DNA of 64,000 nt, from the NCBI RefSeq assembly GCF_019469185.1, contig NZ_CP048264.1, forward strand, positions 2,666,001-2,730,000, in the 5' to 3' direction. A program made the translations under genes and the position numbers. This DNA is from Gilliamella sp. ESL0441. Lineage in GTDB: Bacteria > Pseudomonadota > Gammaproteobacteria > Enterobacterales > Orbaceae. Below the pieces are notes generated by a model that saw only the letters and a list, made by a program, of their open reading frames with translations, ran no database searches and was not told the DNA's origin. Positions 9,091 to 19,348 of the stretch are shown here, piece by piece; within the stretch, counting starts at the first letter, position 1, and each line of letters starts with the position of its first letter.

Positions 9091-10194
9091 ATGATGAGTA
9101 AATATGAGTTCTTATTACGAATTTCAATGCTTGGACAGGGAAAACTCGCTATTTTTAAGAAAATTAGTCACCTTTTTTCTAAAGGTTTACCAAATACAAT
9201 TAAAGATGTTGCGTTTTTTCTGGATAAACTTGGATTAAATGCAACTCAACAAGAACGTTTTTTGGCAACCTCTTACCTTCATTTTGAACCTGTACTTGAT
9301 TGGCTCAATAGTAATGGTTTACCTAAAACACTTATTGCCTATTGTGATCCTGATTATCCACCACTGCTCAAACAAATTAGTGCCTCGCCTTTATTACTAT
9401 TTGTTATGGGCAATAAACAGTTACTGCAAACGCCTCAAATAGCGATGGTTGGTAGTCGGCAATTTAGTGATTATGGCGCACAATGGGGACGCTATTTTGC
9501 GGGTGAATTAGCGATTAATGGTTTAACAGTAACAAGCGGTTTAGCATTGGGACTAGATGCAATCTGTCATCGAGGAGCACTTGAAGTATCAGGACACACT
9601 ATAGCTGTTTTAGGTAGCGGTCTAGCTAAAATTGCGCCACGATCAAACTTAAAACTTGCCCATGACATATTGGCGCAAAATGGCGCTTTAGTTTCTGAAT
9701 TTTTGCCCTTTGAAGCAGCAAGATCAGAATATTTTCCAAGACGAAACCGGATAATAAGCGGATTAAGTCTGGGTACTTTTGTTGTTGAAGCCTCAGAAAA
9801 AAGTGGTTCATTGATTACCGCCCGTTATGCACTTGAGCAAAACCGTGATGTTTTTGCCTTACCTGGAGAAATCAACAATGAAAACAGTAGTGGTACTCAT
9901 GCTTTAATCCAACAAGGAGCCTATTTAGTCACTAAACCAACCGATATTTTAGAGCACTATTGTGGTTATTTATCAACTATCAAGCCGTTAACAGTCCAAT
10001 CTGTCGAAACCGTTGAAACTATTTTATATCCTGAAATTTTTGCTTTGATTCATCATCAGCCTATTCCCGTTGATATTATTGCTCAACAGCTAAATATATC
10101 AATTCCTGATTTGACAATTAAATTGTTAGATATGGAACTTGCTGGTTTAATTAAAACGATAACTGGCGGGTATATACGTAATCGAACGCTTTGA
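9091..10194 (+). CDS. dprA: DNA-processing protein DprA/Smf
   Basis: DprA loads RecA on incoming single-stranded DNA during natural transformation. The Rossmann-like DprA domain is intact from about residue 105: MVGSRQFSDYG, TSGLALGLDAICHRGAL, AVLGSGLAKI, FPRRNRIISGLSLGTFVVEA, GSLITARYALEQNRDVFALP and SGTHALIQQGAYLV. A C-terminal winged-helix region follows. The 367 residues match E. coli Smf (374). The start is ATG 9091 or the next codon (also ATG). Confidence 0.95.
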   Translation: MMSKYEFLLRISMLGQGKLAIFKKISHLFSKGLPNTIKDVAFFLDKLGLNATQQERFLATSYLHFEPVLDWLNSNGLPKTLIAYCDPDYPPLLKQISASPLLLFVMGNKQLLQTPQIAMVGSRQFSDYGAQWGRYFAGELAINGLTVTSGLALGLDAICHRGALEVSGHTIAVLGSGLAKIAPRSNLKLAHDILAQNGALVSEFLPFEAARSEYFPRRNRIISGLSLGTFVVEASEKSGSLITARYALEQNRDVFALPGEINNENSSGTHALIQQGAYLVTKPTDILEHYCGYLSTIKPLTVQSVETVETILYPEIFALIHHQPIPVDIIAQQLNISIPDLTIKLLDMELAGLIKTITGGYIRNRTL

Positions 10195-10198
10195 TTTA

Positions 10199-10224
10199 AA
10201 CATATCATAGATTCATGATATGTT
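10199..10224. terminator. Perfect stem-loop just after dprA
   Basis: AACATATCAT and ATGATATGTT form a perfect 10-base stem with a 6-base loop starting 5 bases after the dprA stop. It is AT-rich and has no T run, so it is a weak terminator or an mRNA 3'-end protector. Confidence 0.4.
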
Positions 10225-10234
10225 ACAGTTAAGA

Positions 10235-10260
10235 CATCCGCCGATTTATAGCGACGGATG
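10235..10260 (-). terminator. Stem-loop after rraA
   Basis: CATCCGCCG and CGACGGATG form a nine-base stem with one mismatch between the convergent dprA and rraA ends, 17 bases downstream of the rraA stop. A rraA or bidirectional terminator is likely from position; it is not followed by a long T run. Confidence 0.4.
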
Positions 10261-10276
10261 ATTACTTATGAGCGTT

Positions 10277-10768
10277 TTACTCTTCTCCAATTTCTAAAGC
10301 GATTTCTGACAAAATAATACCGGTATTATCAGCATAAACAAAATCACCAGAAAAGAAAGTCACACCGCCAAAATTGACTCTAATGTCTACTTCGCCAATA
10401 CCTTGATCTTCTGCACCTACGGGTATCGCCGCTAACGCTTGAATACCAATATCTGCTTCTGCCAGATAATCCACTTGTCGAACTGCGCCATAGACAATGA
10501 TACCTTCCCACTGATTTTGAACAGCAATATCAATCAGCTCTGCATCAATCAATGCTCGACGAACTGAACCACCACCATCAATGACTAATATTTTACCAGC
10601 ACCATTAGATTGCAAGATTTCGTATAATAATCCGTTATCCTCAAAACATTTAACTGTTACGGCTTGACCTGAAAATGATGCAACCCCACCAAAATTAGTG
10701 AAAATTGGTTCTACTACGTTAACATCTTCTGGATAATAATCACAAAGAATTGAAGTATCAAACTCCAT
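10277..10768 (-). CDS. rraA: Ribonuclease E activity regulator RraA
   Basis: RraA binds RNase E and the degradosome helicase and reduces mRNA decay. The 163-residue protein is nearly collinear with E. coli Rra[63 protein letters not shown] and [15 protein letters not shown] 10768 is chosen because AGGAGG sits 7 bases upstream; an in-frame TTG two codons earlier would overlap that site. It follows menA on the same strand with an 89-base gap, the E. coli menA-rraA order. Confidence 0.95.
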   Translation of the reverse strand: MEFDTSILCDYYPEDVNVVEPIFTNFGGVASFSGQAVTVKCFEDNGLLYEILQSNGAGKILVIDGGGSVRRALIDAELIDIAVQNQWEGIIVYGAVRQVDYLAEADIGIQALAAIPVGAEDQGIGEVDIRVNFGGVTFFSGDFVYADNTGIILSEIALEIGEE

Positions 10769-10857
10769 TGCCAAGCCTCCTTTAGCCTTTATATTTTAGT
10801 TTATTTAGTATAACGCTTACCTAGAATTACACGATACCGAATTTAAATAAACGTGAG

Positions 10858-11766
10858 CTAGTTCAAAATAATACCCAAACAATAAAGTAAATTAGTGAAT
10901 AATGCAAGTTTGACCATCTGTAATAATAAAGGGATAGCATCCTTAGCCACCTTAAATCGAAAAACAGCATAAATATGATAAATAAATAACGGTAGCGTTA
11001 TCAAAAATAACCATCGCCAAATGGTGTGTAACTGATGACTGGCAAAGAGTACCAACAAAATAAATGCTGTCATGATTAAAAATAAATGATAAAAGCGAGC
11101 TTTGGTTTGTCCCATTAAGACCACTAACGTACGTTTATGGCAATTTCGATCGCTATCAATATCACGCAAATTGTTGATATTTAAAACCGCTACTGACAAT
11201 AATCCACAACCTAAAGCAGGTAGCATAATTGCGCCAGTTAATGACTTTGTTTGTAAATAATAACTTCCCATTACACCAATAAGTCCAAAAAATATTAAAA
11301 CAGATATATCGCCAAAACCACTATAGCCATAAGGTTTATTGCCAATAGTATAGGTAATAGCGGCAATGATAGATATCAAACCTAGTATTATAAAACTCAA
11401 TAGTTCATATCGGTTGTTGCAAGCTACAAGTAATAGACATAACCCGGATAAAATACAAAAAATAATATTGATGATTAACGCTATTTTTAACTGTTTTAAC
11501 GTGATTAACCCGAGTTGAATACCTCGGGTGTGGGCTTTTATATTGTATTTATCGCTTCCTTTTACTGCATCCCCATAATCATTAGCTAAATTTGACAAAA
11601 TTTGCAATAACGAGGCTGTAATGATAGATAATAGCATAATCCAAAAATCAAATTGTTGTTGCCAATAAGCAAGCGCATTACCAACTAATATTGCACATAA
11701 AGAGAGGGGTAAGGTTTTTAATCGAAGACTAATAATCCATGGATAATATTTCATTAACAACAACAC
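10858..11766 (-). CDS. menA: 1,4-dihydroxy-2-naphthoate polyprenyltransferase MenA
   Basis: MenA attaches the polyprenyl tail to DHNA, the membrane step of menaquinone synthesis. The UbiA-family signature LQILSNLANDYGDAVKGSD supplies the first Asp-rich motif and NINNLRDIDSDR the second; about eight hydrophobic helices are visible. The order of sequence blocks follows E. coli MenA closely. The start is uncertain: GTG 11766 or ATG 11754 (MKYYPWIISLRLKTLPLS). It implies that the organism makes menaquinone or demethylmenaquinone for anaerobic respiration. Confidence 0.93.
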   Translation of the reverse strand: MLLLMKYYPWIISLRLKTLPLSLCAILVGNALAYWQQQFDFWIMLLSIITASLLQILSNLANDYGDAVKGSDKYNIKAHTRGIQLGLITLKQLKIALIINIIFCILSGLCLLLVACNNRYELLSFIILGLISIIAAITYTIGNKPYGYSGFGDISVLIFFGLIGVMGSYYLQTKSLTGAIMLPALGCGLLSVAVLNINNLRDIDSDRNCHKRTLVVLMGQTKARFYHLFLIMTAFILLVLFASHQLHTIWRWLFLITLPLFIYHIYAVFRFKVAKDAIPLLLQMVKLALFTNLLYCLGIILN

Positions 11767-11869
11767 ATTATTTATTTGATAACAACAAGCTAAAGATCAT
11801 AACAGGAAAAACCAATAAATCGACATTGATAATGAAAATCTTTTTTAGTGATGCATTACGCAAATTAAC

Positions 11870-11908
11870 ATTCGTTAATTGTCATCACTTTTAAGACAAT
11901 TAACGAAT
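11870..11908 (-). terminator. Perfect 14-base inverted repeat after the exporter operon
   Basis: ATTCGTTAATTGTC and GACAATTAACGAAT form a perfect 14-base stem with an 11-base loop. It lies 57 bases downstream of the exporter operon end (11965) and about 100 bases upstream of menA. It could end the exporter transcript; the lack of a T run leaves open an operator role for menA. Confidence 0.45.
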
Positions 11909-11964
11909 AATTTGAGGATTGAATCTTAACAAATAAAATTCAAATAAATAAAATGAAATTAACA

Positions 11965-13116
11965 TTAAGATTTCAGACTAGTTTTTCTCTTTCTGAAAAA
12001 TTTGCGAATTCGACCTTCTCTCAATGCTGCAACAAGAATACCCATTACACTGTATATCGCACCTAATAAGAGTATCATCAATATATTATGCCAATTATCA
12101 GTTAGTCCAAGTCCCATTTGATTCACACCTGCAATCATGTTAGTCGCCCATGTTGATGGTAGTAAATAAGAGACAAACTGAACCCAATGTGGCATTGCAT
12201 CGATTGGCCAAATGGTACCGGATAGATAAAAAACAGGGGTCGTCAAAAATGCTAATGTTAAATATATCATTTCGGTTTTGCGTAAACACTCAGTCAATAA
12301 TTTACTCAATCCCAATGCACCGAGTAATAATGGAAATGTCATAATTAATATTTCGGTGAGGCTAGCTAACTGACGATAACCCAGTACCCAAGGCCATAAT
12401 CCAAAAAGCACGATGGATAAAAATAACCAAATTGGTAATAAACCACATAAACTACCAAAAATAACTATTCTAGGCGGCCTACCTTGTGGTAATGAATTTA
12501 ACGTAATATTAGTCCGAGTTGCAGCAATTAAAAATGAATGTTGCAAAAGCATAACTAGTAAACCAGGAAAAGTAATAGCCGCAAAACTAATTCCTGCATT
12601 ATACAGCGGTTCTGTTTGACCTTTTATAGGTGATAAGATGATATTAATCTGTTTACCCGAAAAACCCGCATCACGCATTATTCGAGTATTATATTCAGTT
12701 AATATTTGCTGATAAATTCCTCTTATATCAACTTGTATCAAACCATTAGCTAACCGACTGGATGCATCACCGTAAGCAGGTATAGTCACTTCTTCACCAT
12801 TTAATAATTTTTTCTCAAAATTTCTTGGTATGGTAAATACTGCAAATAATTTGCGATTATTTATATCATTATAGGCTTGTATTGAATTTTCATAAGTAAT
12901 TACATCAATTTTTGAACTGGTATTCAATGCACGGACTAAATTTCGACTTGTAGCGGAATGATCCTGATCGACTATTGCCACCGGTAAATTAGTAATAGTG
13001 CCATTAATATAAACTAAGCTCATTAATAAAACTGATAAAAGTAACAATAACCACATTGGTCGCATCAACATGTAGAAGAAAAGTTTTATAAATGAAGACC
13101 AAAATATTTTCATCAT
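11965..13116 (-). CDS. ABC-2 type transporter permease (second of pair)
   Basis: This inner-membrane permease is of the ABC2_membrane_3 type, like E. coli YhhJ and YbhR. An N-terminal helix (about 15-37) is followed by a large periplasmic domain of about 150 residues with the family pattern NLPVAIVDQDHSATSRNLVRAL. Five helices then include LTLAFLTTPVFYLSGTIWP and SYLLPSTWATNMI. The 383 residues are the usual length. It starts directly after the stop of the preceding permease (TAA then ATG), so they are cotranslated. Together with HlyD it should form a drug or envelope-compound exporter. Confidence 0.85.
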   Translation of the reverse strand: MMKIFWSSFIKLFFYMLMRPMWLLLLLSVLLMSLVYINGTITNLPVAIVDQDHSATSRNLVRALNTSSKIDVITYENSIQAYNDINNRKLFAVFTIPRNFEKKLLNGEEVTIPAYGDASSRLANGLIQVDIRGIYQQILTEYNTRIMRDAGFSGKQINIILSPIKGQTEPLYNAGISFAAITFPGLLVMLLQHSFLIAATRTNITLNSLPQGRPPRIVIFGSLCGLLPIWLFLSIVLFGLWPWVLGYRQLASLTEILIMTFPLLLGALGLSKLLTECLRKTEMIYLTLAFLTTPVFYLSGTIWPIDAMPHWVQFVSYLLPSTWATNMIAGVNQMGLGLTDNWHNILMILLLGAIYSVMGILVAALREGRIRKFFRKRKTSLKS

Positions 13117-14268
13117 TTAACTGACCCTTTCTTGTTGATGTAAGCGTTTAACTAAACGTTTTCTGACTAATACGGTTATAATTATTGGATAAATCATTAA
13201 AATACCGCAGGTTTTCAAAATAGAAAGATAGCTTGAATGCCGTAAAAAGAGATCAAATAATTTATTTAGTGCATAAGTTAATGGCTCAAGTGAAGAAATA
13301 AATCTGGCTATCCATGGCATTGAAAGTTCGGGCACAACAATACCTGAATAGGTCAATGCCAATCCGACTAGCACACCGATATAGGTATACGCATCAATAG
13401 CCGTTTTCGTAAAGGTATACAGTAAAATACCAATACTTTGTGCCGCTATGACATAAAAAAACACCACCGTCATCATCGCAAACGGGGATCCTGATACCCT
13501 GGCATGCGAAAACAGAACTAACATCGCAATTTCGAAAATGAGTAACATAGTATACCAAATGGTATAAGGCGCTAATTTTCCAAGCACAAAGGGATAACTA
13601 GGACGTGTTCGTTTAGGTAATTGCGATAAAATATAAATTGTTGTGGTAACAACAAATAGCTGCAATAAATGGACTACCGCCGAAAACTGTTGAAAGTACA
13701 TGGAATTACCACTGGCATTAAATAGCCCATCATAATTAAAATTTACTTTGGCTAGTGGAGGAACGGGTAATCCAATACTGGTGGCTAAAGTCGTTCGATA
13801 TTCAGTATTTAAAGCGGCAATCAACCCCGAATAATCCATAATGGAGTATAACCCTGCGCTATAATATAACGCATTATAATAAAGCATAGGGGTTGGTTGA
13901 CGACCAGATAATACATCCGCTTCAAAATTAGGTGGAATATATAATATGGCGTAAATTTTTGCTTCTTGCAAATCTCGTTCAGCGATTGAAAGCTGACTAT
14001 CATAGTTAATCAGGTTTGCATGAGCGCCAGCATTCAAATTACGAACTATTTCACGTGACAATACACTTTTATCTTGATCTACATAACCAACAGGCAAATC
14101 AAATAAAACTCCTCGATAAAAAATACTGCTGATTAAAACAAAAATAATCAGTGGCAATATCCACATTAACCAATGAGAAGTGAAACGTTTAAAAATTTGT
14201 GCTACTTCATCATTGAATGCATCTTTAAAACGTGTCCAGAAATCCAACATTAGTTGTCCAATTTCCAT
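13117..14268 (-). CDS. ABC-2 type transporter permease (first of pair)
   Basis: This is a paralogue of the next gene with the same architecture: one N-terminal helix, a periplasmic domain (LPVGYVDQDKSVLSREIVRN), then five helices including TYSGIVVPELSMPWIARFIS and EPLTYALNKLFD. The 383 residues equal its partner. The start overlaps the end of the HlyD gene by 19 bases. No ABC ATPase gene is present between or beside these genes, unlike E. coli yhiI-rbbA-yhhJ or ybhGFSR. Confidence 0.83.
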   Translation of the reverse strand: MEIGQLMLDFWTRFKDAFNDEVAQIFKRFTSHWLMWILPLIIFVLISSIFYRGVLFDLPVGYVDQDKSVLSREIVRNLNAGAHANLINYDSQLSIAERDLQEAKIYAILYIPPNFEADVLSGRQPTPMLYYNALYYSAGLYSIMDYSGLIAALNTEYRTTLATSIGLPVPPLAKVNFNYDGLFNASGNSMYFQQFSAVVHLLQLFVVTTTIYILSQLPKRTRPSYPFVLGKLAPYTIWYTMLLIFEIAMLVLFSHARVSGSPFAMMTVVFFYVIAAQSIGILLYTFTKTAIDAYTYIGVLVGLALTYSGIVVPELSMPWIARFISSLEPLTYALNKLFDLFLRHSSYLSILKTCGILMIYPIIITVLVRKRLVKRLHQQERVS

Positions 14269-15221
14269 AAAGTGCTCATCCCTGCACGTAAACCTTCAAT
14301 CTGATTAACTGGATATAATCGAACTTCAAACGTTTTTAAATCAAAATCACCCGTTGCACGTGTAGCACGTTTAGTTGCATAGTCACCCATTGGGGCAATG
14401 TAACGAACTTCTGCTTCGATTTCTTTATTTCCTAGTGCAGGCACTTCTAATTTAATACGATCCCCTTTGTGAACATTTGGCATAATATTTTCTCGAAGAT
14501 TAAACACAAAGTAGGCATCCGGTAAGCGAATCACCGTTAATAAAGGACTATTCGCATTAAATAGTTCCCCTACTTCAGCCGGTATTGAACCAACTTCACC
14601 ACCAACAGGGGCTTTAACTTGTAAATCGTCGTACTGAATTTGGAGCTGTTTTAGCTGCTCTTCGGCCTCTTTTAATTTCGCTGCATAAATTTCACGCTGC
14701 TCAATACGATCACCATTTTTAGCTTGATCTAAATTAGCTTGTGCTGATTGAACTTGTTGAAAAGCTGCATCACGAGTTTTTAACGCACTGTCTAAGATTG
14801 ACTGTGATACATAACCTTTAGCTGAGATAGTTTTATTACGATTATACTCTTTCAGCGCATTATCATAAGTTACTTTAGCTTGCTCAAGTAACGCTTCATA
14901 ATAACGAATACTTTCTTCTCGTGTTCCATGATTTGATAACGCAACCTGAGCTTGGGCTTGATCACGAGCTGCTTCGGCGGCTTTTACTTGAGCTAGTAGC
15001 TCCGGACTATCAAGTGTGATAAGTAAATCATTTGGTTTAACATCATCGCCACGATTGACATGGATAAGCTGTACACGCCCCTTAGCTTTCGACGCAACAC
15101 TAACATTAGGAGCATCCACCTCACCTTGCAAAATAAGCTGACTATTGTGTGAGCGTATTAAAATCGTCACTGAAATTAAAATAACGATTAACGCAAAACT
15201 AATAAATATTTTTTTATTCAT
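14250..15221 (-). CDS. HlyD-family periplasmic adaptor (YhiI/YbhG-like)
   Basis: This is a membrane fusion protein that would link the two permeases to an outer-membrane channel. It has an N-terminal signal-anchor helix (residues 5-22), then a biotinyl-lipoyl half (GRVQLIHVNRGDDVKPNDLLITLDS-like). A long alpha-hairpin follows at about residues 75-205, rich in Ala, Gln and Glu, then the second lipoyl half (LQVKAPVGGEVGSIPAEVGE) and a beta-barrel ending GLRAGMSTLWKLDN. At 323 residues it is typical of YhiI. First gene of a three-gene operon transcribed away from ndh. Confidence 0.87.
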   Translation of the reverse strand: MNKKIFISFALIVILISVTILIRSHNSQLILQGEVDAPNVSVASKAKGRVQLIHVNRGDDVKPNDLLITLDSPELLAQVKAAEAARDQAQAQVALSNHGTREESIRYYEALLEQAKVTYDNALKEYNRNKTISAKGYVSQSILDSALKTRDAAFQQVQSAQANLDQAKNGDRIEQREIYAAKLKEAEEQLKQLQIQYDDLQVKAPVGGEVGSIPAEVGELFNANSPLLTVIRLPDAYFVFNLRENIMPNVHKGDRIKLEVPALGNKEIEAEVRYIAPMGDYATKRATRATGDFDLKTFEVRLYPVNQIEGLRAGMSTLWKLDN

Positions 15222-15557
15222 AAAATTCTTTAGTGTGTGATATTAAATAGATAAGACATCGAGATGTTTAGAAAATTATATATTGACTAAAAATACATAC
15301 AAGAACATTCTTTTTGCATTATACGAAAAGAGCTATATTTGTACAAGCTTACAAAACTTAATTCGAAATAAACACCTTATTTGCTTTCTATTCAATAAAT
15401 ATTAAACGCAGAGTATTTAATACAATAAATTATTTTTAATTATTGTAAATTAATATTTTAATAGGTTTTGTTTATAAATGTTATTAGTTAAAAGGCTATA
15501 GATAAAAACCTACTTATTTAGTATGATATTTTTAATTAGGATCGTAAGGTATTAAAT
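15222..15557. promoter_or_regulatory. Divergent intergenic region, exporter operon / ndh
   Basis: 336 bases of very AT-rich DNA between two divergent genes must hold both promoters. A TATGAT at about 15521 with A/T-rich DNA upstream is a possible -10 for ndh. I see no open frame, no FNR or CRP palindrome and no stable hairpin. Confidence 0.4.
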
Positions 15558-16847
15558 ATGAAAAAAATAATTATTGTAGGCGGTGGTGCTGGTGGATTAG
15601 AGCTAGCAACTAATCTTGGCGATAAATTAGGTAAAAATAAACAGGCAGAAATTACGCTCATCGATAAAAATAGTTACCACATTTGGAAACCGCTACTGCA
15701 TGAAGTTGCAACAGGTGCCATGTATGAACAAGTTGATAACATCTTCTTTTCTGAACAAGCAAAACAACATCATTTTGAGTTTACTCAAGGTACATTTACC
15801 AATATTGATCGTGAAAATAAGCAAGTTCTGATCAAGGATATAAATGATAATCACATTTCTCTATCATATGATATTTTGGTTATAGCAGTAGGCAGTACTT
15901 CAAATGATTTTGGTACGCCTGGTGTTAAAGAGCATTGTATATTTTTAGATGACCAAAATGCTGCTATCCGCTTACGTGAAATACTGCTATCAAAATTCAC
16001 AAATTTCTGTTCAACTCTCGATACAGACGCTGACACTAAAGATGAAAAACTTCGCATTGCTATTGTTGGTGGTGGCGCAACCGGTGTCGAGTTAGCTTCT
16101 GAACTACCTCATATGGTTGAAACATTTGGTGTGTGTCGAAAAAATAAAATGTGTGCTGATTTCTTAGATGTATCTGTTATTGAAGCAACCAATCGTATTT
16201 TACCGGCGTTACCCGAAAAAACGGCATTAAGTATTACTAAAACCCTTGAAAAACGCGGTATTCATGTCTTAACGAATACCATGATTACTAAGGCCGAAAG
16301 TGATGGATTCTATCCAAAAGAGGGGGAAACCATTAAAGCCGATATTATGATCTGGACTGCTGGCGTTAAAGCACCTGATTATCTGAAAGAAATAGCCGGT
16401 TTAGAATCGAGTCGTTCAAATCAATTAGTTGTTAAACCGACATTACAAACCACACGAGACGATAATATCTTTGTTATTGGTGATAGTGCTTATGCGATGC
16501 AAGATAGCGGTCGTGCATCTCCGCCCACAGCACAAGCAGCTAATCAAATGGCAAAAATTTGCGCTCATAATATTGTCAGAATGATTAACAATCAAGCCAT
16601 GAAGTCTTTTGTCTATACCGATAAAGGAACCATCATTTCTTTACACGATACCGCCCAAGGCGTGGTTAAGTTGATCGGCAATAAAGAAATGAGTGTGAAA
16701 GGTTGGTTTGCGTTAATTATCCATCGATTATTATATCGTATGCATCAAGCTAGTTTATTGGGTATCTTTAAAACTATCCGCTTTGCTCGTGATTGCAAAG
16801 CTAAATATAAAAGTAAATTTGCTTCTATTTTTAATCAGCAAAATTAA
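15558..16847 (+). CDS. ndh: Type II NADH:quinone oxidoreductase (NDH-2)
   Basis: NDH-2 is a single-subunit, non-proton-pumping FAD enzyme at the inner membrane that feeds electrons from NADH to quinone. The 429-residue protein has an FAD-binding GGGAGGLELA at residues 8-17, a second nucleotide-binding block IAIVGGGATGVELASELPHM, the FAD-contact FVIGDSAYAMQDSG, and a C-terminal amphipathic membrane-binding region. Close to E. coli Ndh (434). It is monocistronic, with a strong terminator directly after it. Confidence 0.93.
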   Translation: MKKIIIVGGGAGGLELATNLGDKLGKNKQAEITLIDKNSYHIWKPLLHEVATGAMYEQVDNIFFSEQAKQHHFEFTQGTFTNIDRENKQVLIKDINDNHISLSYDILVIAVGSTSNDFGTPGVKEHCIFLDDQNAAIRLREILLSKFTNFCSTLDTDADTKDEKLRIAIVGGGATGVELASELPHMVETFGVCRKNKMCADFLDVSVIEATNRILPALPEKTALSITKTLEKRGIHVLTNTMITKAESDGFYPKEGETIKADIMIWTAGVKAPDYLKEIAGLESSRSNQLVVKPTLQTTRDDNIFVIGDSAYAMQDSGRASPPTAQAANQMAKICAHNIVRMINNQAMKSFVYTDKGTIISLHDTAQGVVKLIGNKEMSVKGWFALIIHRLLYRMHQASLLGIFKTIRFARDCKAKYKSKFASIFNQQN

Positions 16848-16867
16848 TTATTAACCGAAATATAAAC

Positions 16868-16910
16868 AACAGCTACTTGATAATAAATAATCCTCAGTAG
16901 CTGTTTTTTT
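16868..16910 (+). terminator. Rho-independent terminator of ndh
   Basis: AACAGCTACT pairs perfectly with AGTAGCTGTT, followed by a T run at 16904-16910, 21 bases after the ndh stop. This is a textbook intrinsic terminator. Confidence 0.92.
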
Positions 16911-16977
16911 GTATAGGATATTTAGAGAGTACTTTTCAACTCAATTCAAAATGTAACCATAGGAATAATAGGAAATT

Positions 16978-17583
16978 ATGCGATTTATTTTAATTTTTAT
17001 ATTGTTATTTTCCTGTTTTATTTGTGAAGCAAATTATCAACCCAAAGATGGCGATATTATTTTTCAATCGTCTCAATCCAGTCAAAGTAAAGCCGTTGAA
17101 CAAGCAACAAATTCACCCTATAGCCATATGGGAATCATTTTTATAAAAAATGGTAAACCTTATGTTTTTGAAGCTGGGAGCAAAGTCACTTATACATCAT
17201 TAAAAAGCTTTATTGAAAGAGGAAAAAAAAGAAATTATGTAATCAAACGTCTTAAAGATCATAATTTATCTCTTAAGGAAACCAATAAATTAAAGCTAGT
17301 TGCAAAAACTTTTGAAAATAAACCTTATGATATCTGGTTTGGTTGGGATGACAATTATATCTATTGTTCTGAATTAGTTTGGAAAATTTATAATAGAGCA
17401 CTTAATTTAAAGATTGGTCAATTACAAAATATCAAAGATTTCAACCTTTCATCTGCCGCAGTAAAACAAAAATTAAAAGCGCGTTATGGCGATAAAATCC
17501 CTTTTCAAGAAACCGTTATTTCGCCTGTCGCTATGTTTAATTCACCGTTATTAATAACAGTAGACCAACATTGGTCGCCTTAG
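16978..17583 (+). CDS. YiiX/YebB-like permuted papain-fold hydrolase
   Basis: This 201-residue exported protein has a signal sequence (about residues 1-18, ending CEA). It then has the circularly permuted NlpC/P60 pattern of Yii[11 protein letters not shown] near the start, His50 in [10 protein letters not shown], an acidic FEAG after the next strand, and the catalytic Cys130 in YCSELVWK. The family is thought to act on amide or thioester bonds; the true substrate is unknown. ATG 16978 lies after AGGAA. The TAG stop overlaps the rnhB stop on the other strand by 4 bases. Confidence 0.78.
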   Translation: MRFILIFILLFSCFICEANYQPKDGDIIFQSSQSSQSKAVEQATNSPYSHMGIIFIKNGKPYVFEAGSKVTYTSLKSFIERGKKRNYVIKRLKDHNLSLKETNKLKLVAKTFENKPYDIWFGWDDNYIYCSELVWKIYNRALNLKIGQLQNIKDFNLSSAAVKQKLKARYGDKIPFQETVISPVAMFNSPLLITVDQHWSP

Positions 17584-18173
17584 ATAAGTAATAACTTTTT
17601 AACTGGAGCAAAACTTTTACGATATAGATGATTGATACCGTGCAGCTCAATTGCCATTAAATGATCCTTAGTGGGATATCCTTTATGTTTTGCCAGTCCA
17701 TATTGGGGATACAATTTGTCTAATTCTACCATTTCACGATCACGCGTCACTTTTGCTAAAATCGACGCAGCACTAATCTCTGCCACCAGTAAATCACCTT
17801 TGACAACGGCTTGTGTTTGAATACCAAATTCAGGGCAACGATTACCGTCGACTAAAACAAAATCAGGTTGGATCGCAAGTCCAGTCACCGCTCGTTGCAT
17901 AGCTAACATGGTAGCATGCAAAATATTTAATCTATCAATTTCCTCAACCGAAGCTCTTGCAATACACCAAGCTAATGCATTTTCTTTAATAACGTCAAAT
18001 AATTGATCTCGTTTTTTTTCGGAAAGTTTTTTAGAATCCGTTAACCCTTTGATTGGTTTATTGGGATCTAAAATAACGGCTGCCGTCACAACATCACCAC
18101 AAAGTGGTCCTCGTCCAACTTCATCAACTCCGGCAATTAAGGTAGCATCGGGATAACTAAATTCTAACAGCAA
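17580..18173 (-). CDS. rnhB: Ribonuclease HII
   Basis: RNase HII cuts RNA in RNA-DNA hybrids and starts removal of misincorporated ribonucleotides. The 197-residue protein begins the conserved core with [16 protein letters not shown] (metal-binding Asp17 and Glu18), followed by [14 protein letters not shown], the third acid in FVLVDGNR and the fourth in [10 protein letters not shown]. coli RnhB has 198 residues. It overlaps lpxB by 10 bases and ends the fabZ-lpxA-lpxB-rnhB operon; dnaE, which follows in E. coli, is replaced by a convergent gene. Confidence 0.96.
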   Translation of the reverse strand: MLLEFSYPDATLIAGVDEVGRGPLCGDVVTAAVILDPNKPIKGLTDSKKLSEKKRDQLFDVIKENALAWCIARASVEEIDRLNILHATMLAMQRAVTGLAIQPDFVLVDGNRCPEFGIQTQAVVKGDLLVAEISAASILAKVTRDREMVELDKLYPQYGLAKHKGYPTKDHLMAIELHGINHLYRKSFAPVKKLLLI

Positions 18174-19348
18174 GGTGAATCCTCTAATACATCAAGTACA
18201 GCTTGAGCTGCTTGTTCATCAGCGTGACAACGAATTTGCTGATGTAATGATAAAAATGTTTTTTTAAGTTCACTATTATCTCCTTCTAAAAAAGGAATAA
18301 TATGATTAGCAATATTTTCAGGGGTACAGTCTTGCTGTAATAACTCAGGTACAATTTCTTTACCGGCTAAAATATTAGGTAATGAAACATAAGGGGTTTT
18401 AACTAATTTTTTGGCTAACCAGAAAGTGAAAGGCTTCATTTTATAACCCACCACCATTGGACATTTGGCTAGCATGCATTCTAGTGCTACTGTTCCGGAT
18501 GCCAAAATCGCTGCATCACTAGCAATCATTGCTTCACGGGCATGACCATCTAACAGCTGAACTTTCAGCTCTGGTGCTATTTGCGTTTTAATCTGCTCAA
18601 ATTCCTGTCGTCTTTTTTCATTGACTAAAGGTAGGACTATATGCAAATCAGGGTAACGATCACGTAAAAGCTGAGCTGCTTGTAAAAAAGGGGGAGATAA
18701 CAAGGTGACTTCCGCATGACGACTTCCCGGCAATAATGCTAGACAACGACCACTGAGCGGAATGCCTAATTGTTGACGCATTGCCATTTGGTCAGGTGCC
18801 AGCGGCACATCATCTGCCATTTTGTGACCAATAAAACGACAGGGCACATTAAACTTGTCATAAAACGCTTTTTCAAAAGGTAAAAAAGCTAATATGAGAT
18901 TGGTATTACGTTTAATCTTGAAAACACGTTTTTGCTTCCAAGCCCATACCGAAGGACTCACATAATGGATTGTTTTAATCCCTGCTCGCTTTAACTTACC
19001 TTCTAAAGAAAGATTAAAATCAGGCGCATCAATTCCAATAAAAATGTCAGGTTTTAATTCAATTAAACGTTTAGTAATATCACGACGTATTGCTAAAATA
19101 CGTCGTAATTTTCCCAACACTTCTACAATCCCCATCACAGAAAGCTCATCCATTTCATACCAAGCTTGACAGCCTTCAGCTTGCATTAAAGGCCCAGCAA
19201 TACCAACAAATCGAATATTAGGATGACGTTTTTTGAGAGAACGAATCAATCCAGCCCCCAAAATATCGCCAGATGTTTCTCCGGCGACTAAAGCAATAGT
19301 TAATAATTTGTTCGTTTGTGATTGGTTTGTGAAAGATTGAATAGTCAT
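18164..19348 (-). CDS. lpxB: Lipid-A-disaccharide synthase LpxB
   Basis: LpxB condenses UDP-2,3-diacylglucosamine with lipid X to form the lipid A disaccharide on the inner face of the inner membrane. The 394-residue GT-B protein shows [17 protein letters not shown] at the N-terminus, [36 protein letters not shown] and [21 protein letters not shown]. Its start overlaps the lpxA stop by one base. Together with lpxA and fabZ it indicates a normal lipopolysaccharide pathway. Confidence 0.97.
   Translation of the reverse strand: MTIQSFTNQSQTNKLLTIALVAGETSGDILGAGLIRSLKKRHPNIRFVGIAGPLMQAEGCQAWYEMDELSVMGIVEVLGKLRRILAIRRDITKRLIELKPDIFIGIDAPDFNLSLEGKLKRAGIKTIHYVSPSVWAWKQKRVFKIKRNTNLILAFLPFEKAFYDKFNVPCRFIGHKMADDVPLAPDQMAMRQQLGIPLSGRCLALLPGSRHAEVTLLSPPFLQAAQLLRDRYPDLHIVLPLVNEKRRQEFEQIKTQIAPELKVQLLDGHAREAMIASDAAILASGTVALECMLAKCPMVVGYKMKPFTFWLAKKLVKTPYVSLPNILAGKEIVPELLQQDCTPENIANHIIPFLEGDNSELKKTFLSLHQQIRCHADEQAAQAVLDVLEDSPCC

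Noticed and set aside
10858..11964. Inverted repeat at 11870-11908 as a menA riboswitch
   Set aside because: A single simple stem without conserved loop features does not support any known riboswitch class; a terminator is more likely.
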